From Gemmatimonas phototrophica (GTDB lineage Bacteria; Gemmatimonadota; Gemmatimonadetes; Gemmatimonadales; Gemmatimonadaceae), in assembly GCA_945869195.1 (NCBI GenBank), contig CAMBNV010000009.1:1-64000 (forward strand): 64,000 nt of DNA. The letters run 5' to 3'. Positions 27,414 through 35,853 of the stretch are shown here, one piece after another. Position 1 is the stretch's first letter. Every line of letters starts with the position of its first letter. A program made the translations under genes and the position numbers. The notes below the pieces were generated by a model. The model made no database searches and was not told where the DNA came from. It worked only from the letters and a program-made list of their open reading frames with translations.

Positions 27414-27941
27414 TCAGCGGACCCGCTCCAGGCGGACGACGAACACCATCACCGAGTTGGCCGGGACCCTATTCACCGCTTTGGTGCCGTACGCGTAGCG
27501 CGACGGCACCACGATCTGCCGTGTCCCTCCGGTACGCATTCCGCGCATCCCGAGGTCCCACCCGCGGATCACGACCCCATCGCCGACCTTGAAGAGCAGC
27601 GGCGGCCCACCCGGCGCGGTGCGATCAACCTCGGTGCCGTTCGCGAGGGAGGCGATATAGCGCACATACACCTCGCGCCCCGCGGCCACCCGTACCCCCG
27701 TGCCCTCTTCGATGTCGCGATAGTAGACCCCCGTGGGCAGCCGCGTCATCGCGAGCAGTACCACGTTGAGCTCCGCCGCGAAGACGGTCCGCTCCACCTC
27801 CCCCTGGGTCACGGTGAGCGCGGGATCGACCGGGAACGGCGCTTCGGCCGCCGGGATCACGCCCCCACAGGCGCTAAGCCACAGCGCCGCACTCACCACG
27901 AGGACGCGGACCGGATCATTCCCCCGAGACGCGCTCCGCAT
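27414..27941 (-). CDS. FKBP-type peptidyl-prolyl isomerase lipoprotein
   Basis: 175 residues when started at MRSASRGN (27941), which places a lipobox LSAC after a hydrophobic stretch (VLVVSAALW), so it is a lipoprotein at the cell envelope. The C-terminal two thirds are an FKBP domain: GTGVRVAAGREVYVRYIASL, GTEVDRT, LLFKVGDGVVIRGWDLGMRGMRTGGTRQIVVPSRYAYG, ending VFVVRLERV. FKBPs catalyse prolyl cis-trans isomerisation and help fold secreted proteins, which fits this secretion-heavy region. It starts 15 bp after glnA on the same strand, so the two may be co-transcribed. The longer track start has no lipobox at its front. Confidence 0.85.
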   Translation of the reverse strand: MRSASRGNDPVRVLVVSAALWLSACGGVIPAAEAPFPVDPALTVTQGEVERTVFAAELNVVLLAMTRLPTGVYYRDIEEGTGVRVAAGREVYVRYIASLANGTEVDRTAPGGPPLLFKVGDGVVIRGWDLGMRGMRTGGTRQIVVPSRYAYGTKAVNRVPANSVMVFVVRLERVR

Positions 27942-27955
27942 TTCGCTCACGGCGC

Positions 27956-29317
27956 TCAGTACTTCGCCAAGTACTGCTCCAGCTCCCACGCCGAAACCTG
28001 CGAGATATACGCGCGCCACTCCTCACGTTTGGCCGCAAGAAAGTGCTCGCACACATGTTTACCGAGGGCCTCCTGAATCTCCGTGTCCTTCTCGAGCTCG
28101 TCGCACGCTTCGTTGAGATCGCGCGGCAGGTCATCGATCCGCAGCCGACGACGCTCGCGAAAGCTCATCTCCCAGATATTCTCGTTCACCGGTTCGCGAC
28201 TCGTCGCCTCGGTGGCAATCCCGTCGAGCCCTGCCGCCAGCATCACCGCGAGCGCGAGGTACGGATTGGCGGCCGGATCGGGTGAGCGTAACTCGAGACG
28301 TGTTCCTGTACCGCGCCGGGCCGGCACCCGCACCAGGGGCGACCGGTTGCGCATCGACCAGGCCACATTCACCGGGGCCTCGTAGCCCGGCACGAGCCGT
28401 TTATACGAGTTCACCAACGGGTTCGTGATGGCGGTCATCCCGCGCGCATGCTTGAGCAGTCCGCCCAGATAGTGATGCGCGACCGTTGAGAGCTGATACT
28501 CGCCCTTCGCGTCGAAGAACGCGTTCTCACCGTTCTTGAACAGCGACTGGTGCGTGTGCATCCCGCTCCCGTTCTGCCCAAAAATTGGCTTGGGCATGAA
28601 CGACGCCAGGAGTCCGAACTGCTGCGCCACATGCTTCACCACAAATCGAAAGGTCGCGATGTTGTCGGCCGTGGTGAGCGCGTCGGCGTAGCGAAAGTCG
28701 ATCTCGTGCTGCCCATGCGCGACTTCATGGTGGGCGGCCTCCACTTCGAATCCCATCTGCTCGAGTGTCGCCACAATCGCGCGCCGAGCCTCCTCACCGC
28801 GGTCCATCGGAGCGAGATCGAAATAGCCGCCCACATCGTGGGTCGTCGTCGATGCCGTACCATCCGCCGCCGGCTTGAACAGAAAAAACTCGGCCTCCAT
28901 GCCGGCGTTCATCACGTACCCCTCCTCCGCCGCCCGCGCGACCTGGCGCTTGAGCACCTGGCGCGGATCGCCAGGAAAGGGCACACCCTCGGGGGAGGTG
29001 ACGTCGCAGATCACGCGGGCCACGCGCGAGGTGGGATCGCCCCAAGGAAATATTCTGAACGTCGAGAGATCCGGCATCAGCAGCATGTCCGACTCCTCCA
29101 CGCGCACAAACCCTTCGATCGACGAGCCGTCAAAGAGGATGTCGCCCGAGAGCGCCTTCTGGAACTGCGACGCCGGCACCTCGACGTTCTTGTTGACGCC
29201 AAGAATGTCCGTGAACTGCAGGCGCAGAAAGCGCACCTCGTGCGCCTGCGCAAGGTCGAGGATCTCCTGCGCGCTCGCGCCGCTCAGGTCGGAGGGAATC
29301 GGTCGGGGTGCGGTCAT
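27956..29317 (-). CDS. glnA: Glutamine synthetase, type I
   Basis: A 453-residue GlnA that makes glutamine from glutamate, ammonia and ATP. Signatures: LFDGSSIEGF near residue 65, NAGMEAEFFL (metal Glu), HHEVAHGQHEIDFRY, FGQNGSGMHTHQS, NPLVNSYKRLVPGYEAP and RLELRSPDPAANPYLA. The region where the adenylylated Tyr of the E. coli enzyme sits (NLYDLP) reads IDDLPRDLNEAC with no Tyr. That suggests the GSI-alpha (Bacillus-like) class, controlled by feedback or regulators rather than by adenylylation. The FKBP lipoprotein gene follows at 15 bp. No GlnR or GlnB gene is visible in the window. Confidence 0.93.
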   Translation of the reverse strand: MTAPRPIPSDLSGASAQEILDLAQAHEVRFLRLQFTDILGVNKNVEVPASQFQKALSGDILFDGSSIEGFVRVEESDMLLMPDLSTFRIFPWGDPTSRVARVICDVTSPEGVPFPGDPRQVLKRQVARAAEEGYVMNAGMEAEFFLFKPAADGTASTTTHDVGGYFDLAPMDRGEEARRAIVATLEQMGFEVEAAHHEVAHGQHEIDFRYADALTTADNIATFRFVVKHVAQQFGLLASFMPKPIFGQNGSGMHTHQSLFKNGENAFFDAKGEYQLSTVAHHYLGGLLKHARGMTAITNPLVNSYKRLVPGYEAPVNVAWSMRNRSPLVRVPARRGTGTRLELRSPDPAANPYLALAVMLAAGLDGIATEATSREPVNENIWEMSFRERRRLRIDDLPRDLNEACDELEKDTEIQEALGKHVCEHFLAAKREEWRAYISQVSAWELEQYLAKY

Positions 29318-29430
29318 CGTGCACGCAATATCGACAACGCGAGGCCCCGCGCGCCATTGGGCGCCGCGCCAATCCGCTCACCGCGGCGCTGGGGCGCACA
29401 GGCCGGGGGCCGCGATTAGCTTTGACTGCG

Positions 29431-30150
29431 ATGACGCATAGCAAATACTGCACGACCTGCGGCGCTGAGATTCGCGCCACGTCGAAGTTCTGCCAACGCT
29501 GCGGCACCCCCACCGATGGCCGCGCGCGCACGCCGGCCGGCGGCCCGCTGCTGACCAAGCCACAGACCGTGCTGCCGTGGATCGTCGCCGGCATTGCGCT
29601 CCTCAGCCTCCTCGCGTTCATCGGCGGCCAGAACTTCCGCCGGTCACCGTCCGCGGCCCCGAGCGCAATCGCCACCACCGGGGCGCCCACGCAGGGCCGC
29701 GCCCCCGACATCAGTCAGATGAGTCCCGAGGAGCGCGCCGACCGGCTCTTTCAGCGCGTCATGGAGTACGTCACGGCCGGCAAGAGTGACAGCGTCCAGT
29801 TCTTCGCGCCCATGGCCATCCAGAGTCAGCTCGCGCTGGCGCCGCTTGACGCGCACCGCCGCTACGATGTCGGTCTGCTCGGGCTGATCTCCGGTGACCC
29901 CGCGATGGGCCGCGCACAGGCCGACACCATTCTCGCCGCAAACTCGGATCATCTCCTGGGTCTTATCCTCGCGATGCGTACCGCCGCGATGCAGCGCGAC
30001 ACGGTCGCACGCGACCGGTTCGCCGGCCAACTCCTGCGCGTCATCGATCGCGAGCGCGCCAAGCAACGCGCCGAGTATGTCGATCACGACCCCGATATCA
30101 CAGCGGGCCTCCGTGAAGCAGCCAATCCGAGCGCCCCGGCGATTCGCTGA
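29431..30150 (+). CDS. Zinc-ribbon single-pass membrane protein of unknown function
   Basis: 239 residues beginning at the ATG of MTHSKYC (29431). The N-terminal zinc ribbon has two CxxC knuckles (CTTCG and CQRCG), followed by one membrane helix (LPWIVAGIALLSLLAFIGG). After it comes a soluble helical domain (SPEERADRLFQRVMEYVTAG to VARDRFAGQLLRVIDRERA) with a TPR-like character. The arrangement places the ribbon in the cytoplasm and the C-terminal domain outside. No enzymatic motif is seen. It diverges from glnA across 113 bp; whether the two share regulation is unknown. Confidence 0.65.
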   Translation: MTHSKYCTTCGAEIRATSKFCQRCGTPTDGRARTPAGGPLLTKPQTVLPWIVAGIALLSLLAFIGGQNFRRSPSAAPSAIATTGAPTQGRAPDISQMSPEERADRLFQRVMEYVTAGKSDSVQFFAPMAIQSQLALAPLDAHRRYDVGLLGLISGDPAMGRAQADTILAANSDHLLGLILAMRTAAMQRDTVARDRFAGQLLRVIDRERAKQRAEYVDHDPDITAGLREAANPSAPAIR

Positions 30151-30298
30151 ACTGCCGTCCGAGCGGTGCGGCGGCGCCGGCCTGAATGGTTCGCCCGTCT
30201 ATCATAGCCACAAAAAGAGCAAAAAAATTCATCATTTTAGCGTCATTATAAAGACATCATAAAGTCAGTTTAGTGTTTTTGCCGTCGTTGGTATTGCG

Positions 30299-30628
30299 GT
30301 GCATCCTCTGCGACCGCCCCGCCTGTCGTCCCCGCCCTGCCTTTGCATCCTCGCCCCCGCCGACGCGTTTTGCGCTCTGACGGCGCCGCGCGCCTGGCGC
30401 CAACCCCGGGCGCCTGGCGACGCGGTTACTTTCCCCCAGGAACGCTCTGGGGCCCAACTCGATCCAGCGGTCTTCGCGGCACTCCAGGCGGTCGTCAGTA
30501 GGCGCATCACACTTCTCCTCGAAAAACGGGCAACCCGCACCCACGGGATTTGGGCCGCTCAGTACCTCGCGACGCCGGCGACCGATCTCCTGGCGCTCGC
30601 GAACCGATTGGAGAGCAACACCGCTTGA
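30299..30628 (+). CDS. Doubtful small ORF, possible gene remnant
   Basis: 109 codons from a GTG. The first half (HPLRPPRLSSPPCLCI) looks like random translation of GC-rich DNA. The second half (QLDPAVFAALQAVVSRRITL then ATPATDLLALANRLES) is helical and has the LDPAVxxAL pattern seen near the ends of some HD-GYP proteins, so this could be the tail of a decayed gene. There is no Shine-Dalgarno sequence. The stop codon lies inside the -35 box of the next promoter. Confidence 0.25.
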   Translation: MHPLRPPRLSSPPCLCILAPADAFCALTAPRAWRQPRAPGDAVTFPQERSGAQLDPAVFAALQAVVSRRITLLLEKRATRTHGIWAAQYLATPATDLLALANRLESNTA

Positions 30629-30653
30629 CTAGATGAGTCAGCTAGTGTATTCA
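30625..30653 (+). promoter_or_regulatory. Sigma-70-type promoter for the histone-like gene
   Basis: TTGACT, 17-nt spacer, TATTCA, about 43 bp before the start codon of the next gene. A short inverted repeat (ACTAG...CTAGT) lies in the spacer and could be an operator. Spacing and both hexamers fit a housekeeping-type promoter. Confidence 0.6.
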
Positions 30654-30695
30654 GCGTCGACAGCGCACTGCGCACAAAAATGACAGGAGATTTTC

Positions 30696-31433
30696 ATGCT
30701 GCTTGACGAAACGATGTCTGACCGTCTCTTCTCGGATCGCGATGAGGAATCCGATGATACTGGATATGGTGGTGGGGGGGGCGGACGAGGCGGGAGCAGT
30801 GGCGGATCCTCGTACGAGGGAGATGAAGACGAGGACGGCGGCTGGGCCACGAACAAGGATCAGTCAGACTCCCTCTGGGATTCGACCGACGAGTCGGACG
30901 ATGACGAGGAGGAGGGGGGCGTCACGCCCCCCGCCCCAGTCACCGACGATGAGGACGAGGAAGAATCGTTCGAACCGGTGATCCGGCGGCGTGGGCGCAA
31001 GCCCGCAGAGAAGGTGCGAGTGCCGAGCATCTTCGAGACCGGGGAATCCGAGATTCCGGCGGCGCTCGCAGCCGCCCCCACGAAGGCTGTGCCCGCCGCG
31101 AAGGCTGTGCCCCCCACGAAGGCCGTGCCCCCCGCGAAGGCCGTGCCGGTTAAGCCTGTGAGGGCGGCGCCTGCGAAGGCGCCTGCAAAGCCGGCAGCGA
31201 AAACAGCGCCAGCCAAGCCCGCGACGAAGAAGCCCGTCCCCACGGTCGTGAAGAAGGTCGTGAAGAAGGTCGTGAAGAAGGTCGTGAAGAAGGTCGCGAA
31301 GAAGGTCGCGAAGAAGGTCGTCAAGAAGGTCGTCAAGAAGGTCGCGAAGAAGGTCGTGAAGAAGGTCGTGAAGAAGGTCGTGAAAAAGGCGCCTGCTAAA
31401 AAAGGGGGCAAGAAACCAGCGGGGAAAAAGTAG
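30696..31433 (+). CDS. Histone-H1-like protein with acidic front and lysine-rich tail
   Basis: 245 residues with no globular enzyme motif. Residues 1-105 are acidic and low complexity (SDRDEESDD, DEDEDGG, DESDDDEEEGG, a Gly/Ser patch). Residues 120-170 are Ala-Lys-Pro-rich (PPTKAVPPAKAVP). Residues 180-230 are twelve repeats of VVKK or VAKK, ending KKGGKKPAGKK. The basic tail resembles eukaryotic H1 tails and bacterial H1-like and AlgP-like DNA-binding proteins, so it probably binds DNA or RNA; the acidic half may regulate that binding. A strong AGGAG lies 9 nt before the ATG, a promoter precedes it and a terminator follows, so it is a monocistronic gene. Confidence 0.75.
   Translation: MLLDETMSDRLFSDRDEESDDTGYGGGGGGRGGSSGGSSYEGDEDEDGGWATNKDQSDSLWDSTDESDDDEEEGGVTPPAPVTDDEDEEESFEPVIRRRGRKPAEKVRVPSIFETGESEIPAALAAAPTKAVPAAKAVPPTKAVPPAKAVPVKPVRAAPAKAPAKPAAKTAPAKPATKKPVPTVVKKVVKKVVKKVVKKVAKKVAKKVVKKVVKKVAKKVVKKVVKKVVKKAPAKKGGKKPAGKK
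31245..31388. repeat. 12-bp tandem repeat coding VVKK units
   Basis: Twelve consecutive near-identical copies of GTCGTGAAGAAG (some with GCG for GTG). The unit is a multiple of three, so copy number can change without a frameshift. It builds the basic tail of the histone-like protein. Confidence 0.9.
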
Positions 31434-31472
31434 TCGGCAGTAGCCGTCTCCTCGGCGCGACCCGAAGCTCCC

Positions 31473-31506
31473 GGCCCGGCAACGCACTTGCGCTGCCGGG
31501 CCTTTG
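31473..31506 (+). terminator. Terminator of the histone-like gene
   Basis: GGCCCGGCA, a 12-nt loop and TGCCGGGCC followed by TTTG: a 9-bp GC stem 40 bp after the stop codon, with a short T-tract. Confidence 0.7.
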
Positions 31507-31589
31507 CGTTCGCACGCGATTTGCCTACGGATCGCATTTTGGCGCGCGCGCCTATCCGGCGCCGCGCACACACGCTATTTTTTCCTGAG

Positions 31590-32135
31590 ATGTCGGACTC
31601 ACCCCTTGCCCTTCTGCGTGCTCATTCCCGGCACGCGCCCTGGAACGCACGCGGACTCGCCGCACACGCGACCGCGCTCGTCGATGCGGCAGGCATGCGC
31701 CCCACCAACTCCTCGGCGCGTGCCACGCCGAGTGCGCGCGCTATTCGGTTCTACGTGGCCAACGGCCTCCTCGACCACCCGGAGGGCACCGGCACGGCCG
31801 CCACGTACCATTACCGGCATCTGCTCCAACTTCTCGCCATTAAGATTCGGCAGCGCGAAGGCCAAACGCTCGACATCATCAAGGGCGAGCTCGCCGACCT
31901 GCATGGCGATCAGCTCGAGGCGCGCGTGGCGACGGCGCTCGCCCCAGCGCTCTCCAGCGGTGCTGATCTCCAGGTGCGCTATGACGACGACGCCCCTGCC
32001 CTCTGGCGCCGCCTCACGGTCGCCGACGGCATCGAACTGCACGTTCGCAAGGATCGCGCCGCCGCCCACGATTCAGCGCTGATCGCGATCCGGGAAGCGG
32101 TCCGTGCCGCGCTCGGGCGCGGGGACTTTCCGTAA
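31590..32135 (+). CDS. MerR-family regulator next to a RepA-like gene
   Basis: 181 residues starting at MSDSPLALL (31590). The N-terminal half holds a MerR-type winged helix: SARAIRFYVANGLLDHPEG (helix-turn-helix and wing) and TYHYRHLLQLLAIKIRQREGQTLDIIKGEL. The C-terminal half lacks a Cys metal-binding motif (LQVRYDDDAPALWRRLTVA), so its effector is probably not a heavy metal. The next gene, a plasmid-type replication initiator, starts 46 bp downstream on the same strand, so the regulator probably controls or is co-expressed with it. The earlier track start overlaps the preceding terminator and is rejected. Confidence 0.7.
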   Translation: MSDSPLALLRAHSRHAPWNARGLAAHATALVDAAGMRPTNSSARATPSARAIRFYVANGLLDHPEGTGTAATYHYRHLLQLLAIKIRQREGQTLDIIKGELADLHGDQLEARVATALAPALSSGADLQVRYDDDAPALWRRLTVADGIELHVRKDRAAAHDSALIAIREAVRAALGRGDFP

Positions 32136-32180
32136 CGGGCCTCTTGCCCGGTTTCACGAGCGGACCGACATTTCCGGTTG

Positions 32181-33017
32181 ATGTCTTCAGCCTCTCGCCG
32201 GCGGCCCCCGTCTCGCACCGTCCTGCTCGACCGTGCGCTCGAGGCACTGCCACTCTTTCGGCTCTCTGATAGCTCGGAAGACTCCGTCGCAGCCTTCACC
32301 ACCGACTCCGGTGGCCGCTGGCGCGTGCTTCCGGCCCCAGACGACCGACTCCCGGGCACGTTTGATCAGGATGTCTACGTCGAGCTCATGCGACGCTACC
32401 ACGAAGCTGAACAGCCGGCCGACGGGGCGATCACATTCACCTTGCACGCCTTCCTGCGTTCCATGGGACGCCGCGTCGACGGCCGCACCTACGAGCAGTT
32501 GCGCGGAGCTCTGGGGCGGCTCGAGCGCACAGTGCTCGAGAGTGACGGAGCCTGGCTCGACGCACGGGCAACGCGTCCGGCATCCACCCGTTTCACGCTC
32601 CTCTCGGCGGTGGCGATCGACCGTCGGCGACTCACCGATCGCGAACAGCTCGCGCTCTTCCCGGCGCTCGCGTCCAACGAGCCTGGCGAGGCGCGCATCG
32701 TCGTCGCCGCTCCCGTGCGCGCGAACATCGCCGCTGGGCACACCAGTACGCTCGTCGCGCCGACCTACTTTCAGCTTTCTTCCCCCGTCGCACGGCGCCT
32801 GTACCGTCTCCTCGCCGCGTTTCGCGGCGACTCCAAAGAGTTGGTGCGACTCCCGCTCGAGCGGCTCGCTGAGATGTTACCGTTGAGCCAGCGCTATCCG
32901 TCGCACCTGCAGCGGGTGTTGCAGCCCGCGCACGAGATGCTGATTGCGGCAGGCCTCGTCCGGCGCGCTGACTTTGTGCACGAAAGCCGCGTCTGGACGG
33001 CGGAGTATCAGCGCTGA
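32181..33017 (+). CDS. Plasmid-type replication initiator (RepA-like) on the chromosome
   Basis: 278 residues with the pattern of the RepA (replication initiator protein A) family: TFDQDVYVELMRRYHEAEQP, GAITFTLHAFLRSMGRRVDG, YEQLRGALGRLERTVLESDG, then the second winged-helix part LSSPVARRLYRLLAAFRGD and LERLAEMLPLSQRYPSHLQR. Such proteins bind iterons and start plasmid replication. Here the neighbours are ordinary chromosomal genes and I see no iteron array in the adjacent non-coding DNA. It may therefore be a domesticated initiator used as a regulator, or the relic of an integrated plasmid. I start at the ATG at 32181; the track adds one TTG codon. Confidence 0.65.
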   Translation: MSSASRRRPPSRTVLLDRALEALPLFRLSDSSEDSVAAFTTDSGGRWRVLPAPDDRLPGTFDQDVYVELMRRYHEAEQPADGAITFTLHAFLRSMGRRVDGRTYEQLRGALGRLERTVLESDGAWLDARATRPASTRFTLLSAVAIDRRRLTDREQLALFPALASNEPGEARIVVAAPVRANIAAGHTSTLVAPTYFQLSSPVARRLYRLLAAFRGDSKELVRLPLERLAEMLPLSQRYPSHLQRVLQPAHEMLIAAGLVRRADFVHESRVWTAEYQR

Positions 33018-33089
33018 CCCCTCACGGCTGGTCTCTGGGGTACAGCTCCCTTACTTTCCCTAGTAGAGTCCCCACTGAGGTCACGAAGA

Positions 33090-34688
33090 ATGTCCCGGTC
33101 CCGCACACTTGCCATTGCTGCTCTTGTCACCATTCCCCTGGTGGCCGGCGCCTTCGTGGTCCAAGAGCGCGCCGCACTGAATGGTGCGCGTCTCTTCGAC
33201 CAGGTCATGTCGATCGTCACAGATCGCTTTGTCGACTCGATCGGGACCGGCGCCCTCTACGAGCGGGCGGCGCGCGGACTCGTTGGCGAACTCAAGGATC
33301 CCTACTCCGAGCTCTACACGCCCAAGGACCTCGAGGCGTTCAACCAGACCACCGGCGGGTTCTACGGCGGCATCGGCATGCTGATCGAGGATCAGCAGGG
33401 CACGATTATGATCTCGAAGGTCTACCCCAACACACCCGCCGAAGAAGCCGGCATCCGTGAGGGGGACCAGATCGTCGGCATCGACACCGCGAGCACGCGA
33501 GGGTGGAAGGTCGCCCAGGTCTCCACCGGCCTAAAGGGCGCGCCAGGCACCCGGGTGAAAGCGCGTTTCGCTCGCTTAGGCGTCGACGCGCCCTTCGAGG
33601 TCGAGTTCACGCGCCGTACCATCCGGATTCCCGCAATCCCCTACGCGCTTATGCTCGAGGGAAAGACCGCCTATATCCCTCTGCAGCAGTTCAACGAGAC
33701 CACCTCCAAAGAGTTCGCCGATAATCTCCGCCGGCTACAGGGCGAAGGCGCCACCGGGCTGGTGATCGACCTGCGCCGCAACACCGGCGGCTTCCTCGAC
33801 CAGGCGCTCGAGCTCACGAATTTTTTCCTGCCGCGCGGGAGCGAACTCGCCACCGTCCGCGGTCGTGGGGATCCCGACCAGCGGTACGTCGCCGAAACCG
33901 ATCCGCTGGCGCCAACCATCCCGATCGTCATCCTGACCGACGGCTACACCGCCTCTGCCTCCGAGATCGTCGCCGGGGCGCTGCAAGACCATGACCGCGC
34001 CCTCGTGCTCGGCACGACCTCCTTCGGCAAGGGCCTCGTCCAGTCGGTCTACCGACTCGACGGCGGCTACGCCATTAAGCTCACTACCGGCAAGTGGTTC
34101 ACGCCGAGCGGTCGCACGATCCAGAAAGAACGCATCCTCGACCAGGGCGGAAATCTCATCGAGGTCCACCCCGACTCACTCGAGACGGCGGCTGATCGCG
34201 CCAAACGCCCGGTCTTCAAGTCCGACGGGGGGCGCATCGTCTACGGTGGTGGCGCCATTACGCCCGACGTCATCGTCCCGTACGACACACTCTCCACAGC
34301 CGAGCAGAAGCTCGCCCGTGCCCTCGTGCCGCGCTCGCAGGACGTTTACATCACGCTCGACGAGTACGCCTTCGGGCTCAAGGGTGCGATCACCGCAGAT
34401 TTCAAGGTGACGCCCACGATGCGGGATGAGTTCTTCAAGCGCCTCGTCGCGCGCGGCGTCACCGTCGAGCGCGCCGAGTGGTCGGCGGGGAGCCGGTACA
34501 TCGACCGCCTCCTCAGCGACCGGATCGCGCGGCGCGCCTTCGGCGACTCCACCTGGAAGCGTCGCGACGTCGCCGACGACGTGCAGCTCACACGCGCGCT
34601 CGACCTGCTCCGCCGCGGACGCACCACGCGCGAACTCATCGCCCTCGCCGGCAATGGCCCGGCCGCCGCTCCGGCGCGACGCGACTGA
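33090..34688 (+). CDS. S41 C-terminal-processing protease (CtpA/Prc-like)
   Basis: 532 residues: an N-terminal membrane anchor or signal (TLAIAALVTIPLVAGAFVV), a helical cap, a PDZ domain (GGFYGGIGMLIEDQQGTIMI to AGIREGDQIVGID), and the S41 tail-specific protease core with LRRNTGGFLDQA, the nucleophile segment YTASASEIVAGALQD, and the general-base lysine in TTSFGKGLVQ. The C-terminal 150 residues are an extra helical part. It should trim C-termini of envelope proteins. A gap of 72 bp separates it from the RepA-like gene. It runs 31 bp ahead of the TolB-like lipoprotein gene, a plausible envelope operon. Confidence 0.88.
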   Translation: MSRSRTLAIAALVTIPLVAGAFVVQERAALNGARLFDQVMSIVTDRFVDSIGTGALYERAARGLVGELKDPYSELYTPKDLEAFNQTTGGFYGGIGMLIEDQQGTIMISKVYPNTPAEEAGIREGDQIVGIDTASTRGWKVAQVSTGLKGAPGTRVKARFARLGVDAPFEVEFTRRTIRIPAIPYALMLEGKTAYIPLQQFNETTSKEFADNLRRLQGEGATGLVIDLRRNTGGFLDQALELTNFFLPRGSELATVRGRGDPDQRYVAETDPLAPTIPIVILTDGYTASASEIVAGALQDHDRALVLGTTSFGKGLVQSVYRLDGGYAIKLTTGKWFTPSGRTIQKERILDQGGNLIEVHPDSLETAADRAKRPVFKSDGGRIVYGGGAITPDVIVPYDTLSTAEQKLARALVPRSQDVYITLDEYAFGLKGAITADFKVTPTMRDEFFKRLVARGVTVERAEWSAGSRYIDRLLSDRIARRAFGDSTWKRRDVADDVQLTRALDLLRRGRTTRELIALAGNGPAAAPARRD

Positions 34689-34719
34689 TTCACCGCTCCA
34701 CCTTCTCTCAACCCTCTCA

Positions 34720-35787
34720 ATGCCCAAGCTTTTCTTAATGGTCGCCGCGCTCCTCAGCGCGGTGGCTTGCGAGCGACCCTCGTCCGCCCCTGTTGTCATC
34801 GTACCGGCCCATCCCGGCGAGTCCCGTCTCCAGAACATCCGTCAGCTCACCTTTGGCGGCGAGAACGCCGAGGCGTACTGGAGCGGCGACGGCCGATGGA
34901 TCACCTTCCAGTCCACGCGTGATGGCCGCACCTGCGACCAGCAGTACATCATGCGCGCCGACGGCTCCGACCTCAACCGTCTCTCTGACGGCCGAGGCAA
35001 GACCACCTGCGGCTGGTTTCTCCCGGGCTCTGATCGGCTTTTCTTCTCGTCGACCACCGCGCACGACGATGCCTGCCCCGTCCGCCCCGATCCGTCGAGC
35101 GGCTATGTCTGGCCGCTCGATCGCTACGACCTCTACACCGTGAATCGCGACGGCACCGGCCAGACGCGCCTCACCAACTATGACGTCTACACCGCCGAAG
35201 CCGTCCTCTCTCCCGACGGCAGGTCGATCGTCTTTACCTCGCTCAAGGGCGGCGACCTCGACATCTACACGATGAACGTCGACGGCACCAACGTCCGACA
35301 ACTGACCACCACGGTGGGCTACGACGGCGGCCCGTGGTGGTCGCCCGACGGCAAGCAGATCGTGTATCGCGCCAATCATCCGCAGGACGCCGAGGCAATC
35401 CAGCAGTATCGGGATCTGCTCGACCAGCGACTGGTGAAGCCGAGCAAGGTTGAGCTCTACGTCATGAATGCCGATGGCTCCGGCCAGCGGCAGGTGACCG
35501 CGCTTGGCGGCGCTAACTTCGGGCCCTCGTGGAGCCCTGACGGTACGCAGATCATCTTCTCGTCCAACTTCATCGCTCCACGCAGCGGCAACTTCGAGCT
35601 CTATCTCGTCGACGCCCTCGCGTCGATGGCGACCGCCGACCAGCTCGAGCGGATCACGACTAGCGACGTCTTCGACGGCTTCGCGATGTTCAGTCCGGAC
35701 GGGAAGCAGTTGATGTGGGCATCCAACCGCCACGCCAAGACCACGGGCGAGACCAACCTGTTCGTCGCCGACTTTAGCTGGGAGTAA
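34720..35787 (+). CDS. TolB-like PD40 beta-propeller lipoprotein
   Basis: 355 residues. The front has a lipobox (LLSAVAC) behind a short hydrophobic stretch, so it is a lipoprotein. The body is made of PD40/WD40-like repeats (WSGDGRWITFQS, LSPDGRSIVFTS, WSPDGKQIVYRA, WSPDGTQIIFSS, FSPDGKQLMWAS), as in TolB and the propeller of tricorn-type peptidases. No protease domain follows, so it is likely a binding module at the envelope. The ORF track start lies inside the upstream gene; the ATG at 34720 gives the lipoprotein signal. Confidence 0.82.
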   Translation: MPKLFLMVAALLSAVACERPSSAPVVIVPAHPGESRLQNIRQLTFGGENAEAYWSGDGRWITFQSTRDGRTCDQQYIMRADGSDLNRLSDGRGKTTCGWFLPGSDRLFFSSTTAHDDACPVRPDPSSGYVWPLDRYDLYTVNRDGTGQTRLTNYDVYTAEAVLSPDGRSIVFTSLKGGDLDIYTMNVDGTNVRQLTTTVGYDGGPWWSPDGKQIVYRANHPQDAEAIQQYRDLLDQRLVKPSKVELYVMNADGSGQRQVTALGGANFGPSWSPDGTQIIFSSNFIAPRSGNFELYLVDALASMATADQLERITTSDVFDGFAMFSPDGKQLMWASNRHAKTTGETNLFVADFSWE

Positions 35788-35853
35788 TCGCGGCCACGCC
35801 GGCGCACGCGTCACGAAGATTCCGCCCCCCACGGCGCCTCGCGCCGGAGTCCC

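Larger units (their letters stand above)
30151..30695. other. Gap with an AT-rich patch and one doubtful small ORF
   Basis: 545 bp between the zinc-ribbon protein and the histone-like gene. Positions 30200-30285 are strikingly AT-rich (CAAAAAAATTCATCATTTTA and CATTATAAAGACATCATAAA) against the surrounding GC-rich DNA. A GTG-started 109-codon ORF (30299-30628) follows, and a promoter-like element closes the region (30625-30653). I see no hairpin with a T-run and no RNA gene. Confidence 0.5.

Noticed and set aside
31245-31388. 12-bp array considered as iterons for the nearby RepA-like protein
   Set aside because: The repeats are coding (VVKK units) and lie within the histone-like gene, with no spacing or flanking AT-rich unwinding element typical of an origin.
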